A stretch of 10,949 bases of DNA, from the NCBI GenBank assembly GCA_018716365.1, contig DVKA01000271.1:1-10949 (forward strand). Reading direction: 5' to 3'. Positions 6,651 to 10,949 of this stretch are shown piece after piece. Positions within the stretch are counted from its first letter, which is position 1. Each line of letters starts with the position of its first letter. The stretch comes from Candidatus Caccocola faecipullorum. Its GTDB lineage: Bacteria; Synergistota; Synergistia; Synergistales; Synergistaceae. The position numbers and the translations under genes were made by a program. The notes under the pieces are model-generated. The model was not told the origin of the DNA. It made no database searches and saw nothing but the letters and a program-made list of their open reading frames with translations.

Positions 6651-6651
6651 A

Positions 6652-8046
6652 GTGAAGAAGCGGGGACTTCTCTATCAGCTCATCATAGCGATCTTCATAC
6701 CGGCCTTCCTCGCGCTGATACTCGCGTGGGTGGTATATAACCAGTTCGAGAGCACAATGCGCGCCGTCTCCGGCAACTACGTCGAGAACCTCGTCGACAG
6801 CGTCGCGGCGCGCCTCGACTCGCAGAAGTGGAACATCCGCGCGGGCGGCAGGGGCGTTGCCGAGGGCGACGCGGCCTCGATGGGTCAGCTTCTGAGCGAG
6901 ATGGACATCCCCGGCCTCTTCGCGGTATTCCACAAGGACGGCGCGATAATATACGAGTCTCCGGGAGAGATAGAATTCCTCTACAAGTGGAAAGACTCGT
7001 TCAATTCGCGCACGCCGGTCAAGATACACGACAAGATAGGCTCGTACTACACGGGCGTGCGCTACGACATAGCCAACGAAAACATCTACATCATAGGCGC
7101 GGTCTCGTGGGAGATGCTCTTCGGCACGATGGTGCTGCTCGTTTCGCTGTGGCCCTTCGTCATGGCGGCGCTCGCGGCTTTCACGCTGCTTGCGATATTC
7201 CTGCTTTACTACAAGGTCATACTGCCGCTGCGCCGGCTCGACCGCGAGATACTTTCGCTCTCATTCGGCCGCGATATGCCCGCGCCCGACGCGCCGGGGG
7301 CCGTGCCTGAGCTGCGGCAGCTGCGCTCGACCTTTGCGCTGCTCGCGCAGTCTGCGATTGAAAAGGAAAAGCTCCAGCGCGACTACGTCACCGACATAGT
7401 CAAGATACAGGAGGACGAGCGCGAATGGATTTCGCGCGAAATCCACGACGGCCCGCTTCAGGATGCGACGGCGCTCGTCCAGCGGCTGCGCCTGCTCAAG
7501 AACGACCTCCAGGACAATCCGGCGGTCGTAGCGAGCCTTTCAGGCGCGGAGCGCGTCGCCATGATCGGCGTCAAAGAGCTGCGCGAGCTCTGCAACGACC
7601 TGACGCCGCCATGGCTCGACCTCGGCCTGCGCCATTCGCTGACGGAACTCTGCAACAGGATGTCCGCTCAGCTCGGCGTAGAGATAGAGCTCGACATATC
7701 GGGCGAGTGGGACGAGGACGAGGAGGTACAGCCGCAGCTCTGCCTCGCCTTCTACCGCGTCGCGCAGGAGTCCATCAACAACTCCGTCCACCACGGCAGG
7801 GCGAGCGACGTTAAGGTCTCGCTCTCGCGCGAGGCCGACAGTATAGTGATGACGGTCAAGGACAACGGCGAGGGCTTCGCCGTCCCGGTCTCCGGCGACT
7901 TCAGGGAGCTGCGCGTGCGCGGCCACCGCGGCCTCTCGAACATGAGCGAACGCATCCGCCTCGCAGGCGGCACGATAGAGATAAAATCGACGGTCGGAAT
8001 AGGCACTGTCATACGTTGTGAAGTACCCGCGCAGAGGGTAGAATAA
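6652..8046 (+). CDS. Membrane sensor histidine kinase, HisKA_3 (NarX/DegS-like) type
   Basis: The 464-residue kinase is expected to sense a signal at the membrane and phosphorylate the response regulator encoded just upstream. A first membrane helix (about 7-28) is followed by an extracytoplasmic segment of about 125 residues (29-155) that I do not recognise, then a long second hydrophobic region (about 156-188) and a HAMP-like linker (about 189-240). The dimerisation/phosphoacceptor motif REIHDGPLQ (262-270) gives His265 as the phosphorylation site. The ATPase domain has an N-box-like AQESINN (371-377), DNGEGF (404-409) and GHRGLSNM (424-431), all apparently functional. The start is GTG 6652, with GAGG at 6634-6637 as a weak ribosome site. 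The 1-nt gap from the regulator suggests translational coupling. The stop at 8044-8046 lies just before a separate promoter for the next gene. Confidence 0.93.
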   Translation: MKKRGLLYQLIIAIFIPAFLALILAWVVYNQFESTMRAVSGNYVENLVDSVAARLDSQKWNIRAGGRGVAEGDAASMGQLLSEMDIPGLFAVFHKDGAIIYESPGEIEFLYKWKDSFNSRTPVKIHDKIGSYYTGVRYDIANENIYIIGAVSWEMLFGTMVLLVSLWPFVMAALAAFTLLAIFLLYYKVILPLRRLDREILSLSFGRDMPAPDAPGAVPELRQLRSTFALLAQSAIEKEKLQRDYVTDIVKIQEDEREWISREIHDGPLQDATALVQRLRLLKNDLQDNPAVVASLSGAERVAMIGVKELRELCNDLTPPWLDLGLRHSLTELCNRMSAQLGVEIELDISGEWDEDEEVQPQLCLAFYRVAQESINNSVHHGRASDVKVSLSREADSIVMTVKDNGEGFAVPVSGDFRELRVRGHRGLSNMSERIRLAGGTIEIKSTVGIGTVIRCEVPAQRVE

Positions 8047-8057
8047 TAAGGGAATGT

Positions 8058-8066
8058 TGTTATAAT
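8058..8066 (+). promoter_or_regulatory. Extended -10 promoter for the beta-CASP nuclease gene
   Basis: TGTTATAAT is an exact match to the extended -10 consensus TGnTATAAT, in a short AT-rich patch 12 nt after the kinase stop. No -35 box is visible at the normal distance (8038-8043 reads GTAGAA), which extended -10 promoters do not strictly need. Transcription would start near 8073, giving a leader of about 30 nt. This suggests the downstream gene can be expressed independently of the two-component genes. Confidence 0.6.
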
Positions 8067-8089
8067 TCTTACGCGAAAGGTGGGAGCCT

Positions 8090-8094
8090 GAGGG
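8090..8094 (+). promoter_or_regulatory. Ribosome binding site deciding the nuclease start
   Basis: GAGGG lies 9 bases before ATG 8104 but only 3 bases before the in-frame TTG at 8098. A second purine patch, GGGAG (8082-8086), would suit the TTG with 11 bases. The ATG is chosen because the protein then begins MKLRILGAAG, the usual first strand of the family. Confidence 0.55.
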
Positions 8095-8103
8095 CGCTTG
8101 CTC

Positions 8104-9735
8104 ATGAAGCTCAGGATACTAGGCGCTGCCGGAGAAGTAACCGGCTCCAATTACATGATAGAGACCGCTGGGTACAAAGTGCTCGTCGACTGCGGAACGC
8201 ACCAGGGGGCGGACGAGGAGCGTCACGAGGGCGAGAGCTTCCCCTACGACCCCACCGGAATCGACGCCGTGCTGCTCACGCACGCGCACATAGACCACAG
8301 CGGAAGGATTCCGCTGCTCGTCAAGCTCGGCTTCAAAGGCAAGATATACTGCACGCACGCGACGGCGGAGCTCGTCGAGGTGCTCCTGCGCGACTCCGCG
8401 CGCATCATGAAGGAAGACGCGGAGTGGCGCACGCGCAAGAACGCGCGCAAGGGGCTGCCGCCAGTCGAGCCGCTCTACAGCGAGCGGGACGTCGAAGACG
8501 CGCTCGCCTACCGCAGCCCGCTGCCATATGACGAAGTAGTCGAGATACTTCCGGGGCTCGGCGTGCGCTTCCGCGAGGCGGGCCACATTTTAGGCAGCGC
8601 CATCATAGAGACGTGGATTTCCGAAGAGGGCATGGAGAAGCCCGTGAAGGTCGTCTTCTCCGGAGACCTCGGGCCGCTCGACGGAGTTATTGAAAAGCCG
8701 CCCGCAGTCGTCGAGGAGGCCGACTTTGTGCTCATCGAGTCGACCTACGGCGACAGGCTGCACAAGTCTCTCGAGGATACCCGCGCCGAGTTCCAGCAGG
8801 CGATGGAGGCCGCCGTCCGCGCGGGCGGCAAGGTCCTGATACCGACCTTCGTCGTCGACCGCGCGCAGAGGATGCTCTACGAGTTCAAGCTTTTGCAGAA
8901 AAAACTCCCCGACCTGAAAATGGCGAACATCTACCTCGATTCGCCTATGGGCGTCAAGACGACGGAGATATACTCCGAGCACGAGACGCTGCTCTCGCGC
9001 GAGCTGAAGGAGATGCTCGCGAGCGGCGACGACCCCTTCGAGCCGCGCGGCTTCAGCTTCATCCGCACCGCGGAGGAGTCGCGCGCGATAAACGCGATGG
9101 ACGACGGCATAGTGCTCGCCGGCAGCGGCATGTGCTCCGGCGGCCGCATAATGCACCACCTCAAGCACAGCCTTTATAAAAAAGACACGCACGTATTCTT
9201 CGTCGGCTACCAGGCCTACGGCACGCTGGGCCGCCGCATCGTCGACGGCGCGAAGACGGTGCGCATAGCGGGCGAGGAAATCTCCGTCAAGGCGCAGCTC
9301 CACACGCTCAACGGCTTCTCCGCGCACGCAGACCGCGACGACCTTCTGAGATGGGCGTCGCTCTTCACGAAAAAGGCGCGCTTCGTCGTCGTCCACGGCG
9401 AGCCGAAGTCTGCGGAGTCGCTCGCTCTCGGCCTGCGCGACGCGGGATACTCGACGCGCATACCGGCGATAGGCGACGAGATAGACCTCGCGGCTCCGGC
9501 CCCGGAGAAGGCCGCGATGCCCGAGATCTCGAAGCGCATACTCGACAGGATAGATTTCAACCCGAAGGACGTCGAAAGCGTGCTGAACCTCATATCGGAG
9601 CGCACCGACGCGATGAGGGAGACACTGATAAAGAACGAAGAGCAGTACCGCAACATCATGCCGCTGCTCATATCCGCGCGCACCCTGCTTGAGACCGCCG
9701 CCGCGCTCGGCGGCGCGCCGGAGGAAAAGAAGTAG
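8104..9735 (+). CDS. Beta-CASP metallo-beta-lactamase-fold ribonuclease-like protein
   Basis: The 543-residue protein is a bacterial member of the CPSF/beta-CASP group, probably an RNA-processing or RNA-degrading nuclease in the cytoplasm. Metallo-beta-lactamase motifs are complete: THAHIDHSG (59-67) with His60, His62, Asp64 and His65, then His161 in GHILGS and Asp188 in FSGDLG. The beta-CASP insertion follows, with IESTYGDR (211-218), LDSPMGVKTTEIY (278-290) and SGMCSGGRIMHHL (341-353). The return to the lactamase fold carries FSAHADRDDLL (405-415) and VVHGEP (429-434). Catalytic and zinc residues appear intact. About 75 residues (from about 467) extend past the usual end of the RNA-specificity domain, and look helical and charged. 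The gene follows an extended -10 promoter and is 57 nt from the kinase gene. Family members act on RNA, but the specific substrate cannot be read from the sequence. Confidence 0.92.
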   Translation: MKLRILGAAGEVTGSNYMIETAGYKVLVDCGTHQGADEERHEGESFPYDPTGIDAVLLTHAHIDHSGRIPLLVKLGFKGKIYCTHATAELVEVLLRDSARIMKEDAEWRTRKNARKGLPPVEPLYSERDVEDALAYRSPLPYDEVVEILPGLGVRFREAGHILGSAIIETWISEEGMEKPVKVVFSGDLGPLDGVIEKPPAVVEEADFVLIESTYGDRLHKSLEDTRAEFQQAMEAAVRAGGKVLIPTFVVDRAQRMLYEFKLLQKKLPDLKMANIYLDSPMGVKTTEIYSEHETLLSRELKEMLASGDDPFEPRGFSFIRTAEESRAINAMDDGIVLAGSGMCSGGRIMHHLKHSLYKKDTHVFFVGYQAYGTLGRRIVDGAKTVRIAGEEISVKAQLHTLNGFSAHADRDDLLRWASLFTKKARFVVVHGEPKSAESLALGLRDAGYSTRIPAIGDEIDLAAPAPEKAAMPEISKRILDRIDFNPKDVESVLNLISERTDAMRETLIKNEEQYRNIMPLLISARTLLETAAALGGAPEEKK

Positions 9736-9771
9736 GACGGCCCGCGCGGCAGAAAAGGAAGGAATTGCTCT

Positions 9772-10949
9772 ATGGGCGCGAAATTCAAGTACATAGCGGC
9801 CGCGGTCGGAATCGCCGCGGCAGTCGCCGCAGCCGCAGCGTTTTTATATCTGTGGCCGATGCGCGGCGTGAAGGAGCCTCTCGCCTACATCCCCGAGCCC
9901 GGCGGGACGGCCCCCTATATCCTGCTTGAGACCAAGGAACACCACTATCCGGTCGTCCTCGCCTCGCTCCTCACCGACGGCATATACGCCCACCTGAAGA
10001 GCGACACGCCGCGCGGCGCGGTGCTCGCGGCCGCGGCGCTCGCCGAAGAGGCCGCCGTGCTGCTTGAGCGCGGGGCCGACGGAGCCGCCGCCGTCTACTG
10101 CGCGGCGCGCTTCACGGACGAAGAGACGAAGCTTCTGCAAAAGGGCGCGCTTCCCGCGCCGCTCGACGCGGCCTTCGGGACGGAGAGCGCCGAGGGCGCT
10201 GACGGCGTATTCGCCGTGCGCTCCGAAAAATTGTCCGAGCCCTTCTACTACGCCGTCATAGGCAAAAACACGCTGCTCGCGGCGGAGCTTCCCGCGCTCC
10301 ACAAGATGATCTCGTTCGACAAGGGCGAGGGCGGCCTGAAGCATAAAAAATGGACGCAGGAAGAATCGTGGCCCGCGCACATAGAGATGTGCGACGGCGG
10401 CGAGCTTTCGAAAAAATCAAAAGAGAAGCTCCCGCTGACCGTCGAAGCCGCGTGGCGCGAGCCGGAGGACGAGACGCAGCCCGGCGAAGCGCGCTGGGCC
10501 TTCGTCAACCTCGGCGCGGCCGCAAAGACCTACCTGAACTCCGCGCTCAAGGCGAAGAAATGGGACGTCTCCGACTGCGTGCTGCCGCAGCCGCTGCTGC
10601 TCTCCGCGGGCTTCAGCCTGCCGCAGCTCAAGGGCTCCGGCGAATGGCCCTTCCCGCTCTCGCACGTTAAACTCTTCGCCGAAGGGCTCGGCCTCAGCGA
10701 CGCGCAGATACGCGAGATACTTGCCGGCCGCACTATAGTCTCGCTCGGAGGACAGAATAAAATATTGTGGTTCTCGCTTCCCGGCATCCTGGCGGAGTTC
10801 TCTGGCAGGCCGGAGCTTATGCGCGAGCTCGTCGGCGCTTTCTGGAACGGCCTCTTCTACGGCGTCGAGCCGGAGACGGTCGAGGGCTTCGAGTTCGGCG
10901 GCTCGGCGAGCGTGCCCTTCTCCGTCATAGGCGCGGGGCGCGGCGGGAC
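9772..10949 (+). CDS. Unrecognised membrane-anchored protein, C-terminus cut by window edge
   Basis: An open frame runs from ATG 9772 to the window edge (392 codons) with no stop, so the 3' end is missing. The start is supported by AAGGAAGGAA at 9755-9764. The first 28 residues form a short basic leader (MGAKFK) and an Ala-rich hydrophobic stretch ending in FLYLW, which reads as a signal anchor or uncleaved signal peptide. The rest would be extracytoplasmic. A proline-containing linker (PLAYIPEPG) leads into a soluble region of mixed alpha/beta character with many Ala, Glu and Lys residues. I recognise no catalytic motif, lipobox or repeat. The general plan, an N-terminal anchor then a large soluble body beginning with a YIPEP/YILLE-type strand, loosely recalls DUF3352-like proteins, but I cannot support that assignment. 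It follows the nuclease gene by 36 nt and is likely co-transcribed with it. Codon use resembles that of the neighbours. Confidence 0.8.
   Translation, partial: MGAKFKYIAAAVGIAAAVAAAAAFLYLWPMRGVKEPLAYIPEPGGTAPYILLETKEHHYPVVLASLLTDGIYAHLKSDTPRGAVLAAAALAEEAAVLLERGADGAAAVYCAARFTDEETKLLQKGALPAPLDAAFGTESAEGADGVFAVRSEKLSEPFYYAVIGKNTLLAAELPALHKMISFDKGEGGLKHKKWTQEESWPAHIEMCDGGELSKKSKEKLPLTVEAAWREPEDETQPGEARWAFVNLGAAAKTYLNSALKAKKWDVSDCVLPQPLLLSAGFSLPQLKGSGEWPFPLSHVKLFAEGLGLSDAQIREILAGRTIVSLGGQNKILWFSLPGILAEFSGRPELMRELVGAFWNGLFYGVEPETVEGFEFGGSASVPFSVIGAGRGG

Noticed and set aside
8590..9396. 268-residue minus-strand open frame opposite the nuclease gene
   Set aside because: The composition is typical of antisense frames in GC-rich coding DNA, and there is no recognisable domain.
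1..10949. CRISPR arrays, tRNAs, rRNAs, insertion sequences, attachment sites
   Set aside because: I saw no regularly spaced repeats, cloverleaf-like sequence, transposase motifs or terminal repeats by reading both strands. A tRNA or CRISPR search program would be decisive.

Overview
The window is GC-rich bacterial chromosomal DNA with tightly packed genes. I see no mobile element, CRISPR array, tRNA or rRNA. One gene is on the minus strand (rarD). Eight complete genes and one gene cut by the window edge are on the plus strand. Despite the high GC, isoleucine is written mostly as ATA: 11 of 15 Ile codons in the response regulator gene. That codon habit, together with anaerobe-type citrate lyase accessory genes, would fit a fermentative anaerobe such as a member of the Synergistota. 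This placement is inference only and was not tested by any search.

Layout: (1) 68-955 minus, a RarD-type EamA/DMT permease. (2) A divergent spacer at 956-1106 with candidate promoters for both directions. (3) 1107-5375 plus, a likely four-gene operon: an M20 amidohydrolase-like protein, an AMP-forming acyl ligase-like protein, citrate lyase ligase (citC) and apo-citrate lyase phosphoribosyl-dephospho-CoA transferase (citX). Gaps are 32 and 5 nt, then a 4-nt ATGA overlap. (4) A 107-nt spacer with an imperfect stem-loop and a TATAAT box, then a dCMP deaminase (5483-5965). (5) A NarL/LuxR-type response regulator (6012-6650) and its HisKA_3 sensor kinase (6652-8046), separated by 1 nt. (6) A beta-CASP metallo-beta-lactamase-fold ribonuclease-like protein (8104-9735) behind a clear extended -10 promoter. 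(7) A membrane-anchored protein I do not recognise, starting at 9772 and running off the right edge.

How they may work together: CitC and CitX mature and activate the acyl carrier subunit of citrate lyase. CitX attaches the phosphoribosyl-dephospho-CoA arm and CitC acetylates it. The lyase subunits (citD, citE, citF) and citG are not in the window. The two genes ahead of citC look like enzymes but differ from their families at key positions. The M20-like protein lacks the catalytic glutamate and one metal-binding histidine. The ligase-like protein has Asn for the motif A3 lysine and Glu for the motif A10 lysine. Two catalytically altered enzymes co-transcribed with a citrate-lyase maturation pair is the most unusual thing here. 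The two-component pair, the deaminase and the nuclease look like ordinary housekeeping or regulatory genes with no evident tie to the operon.
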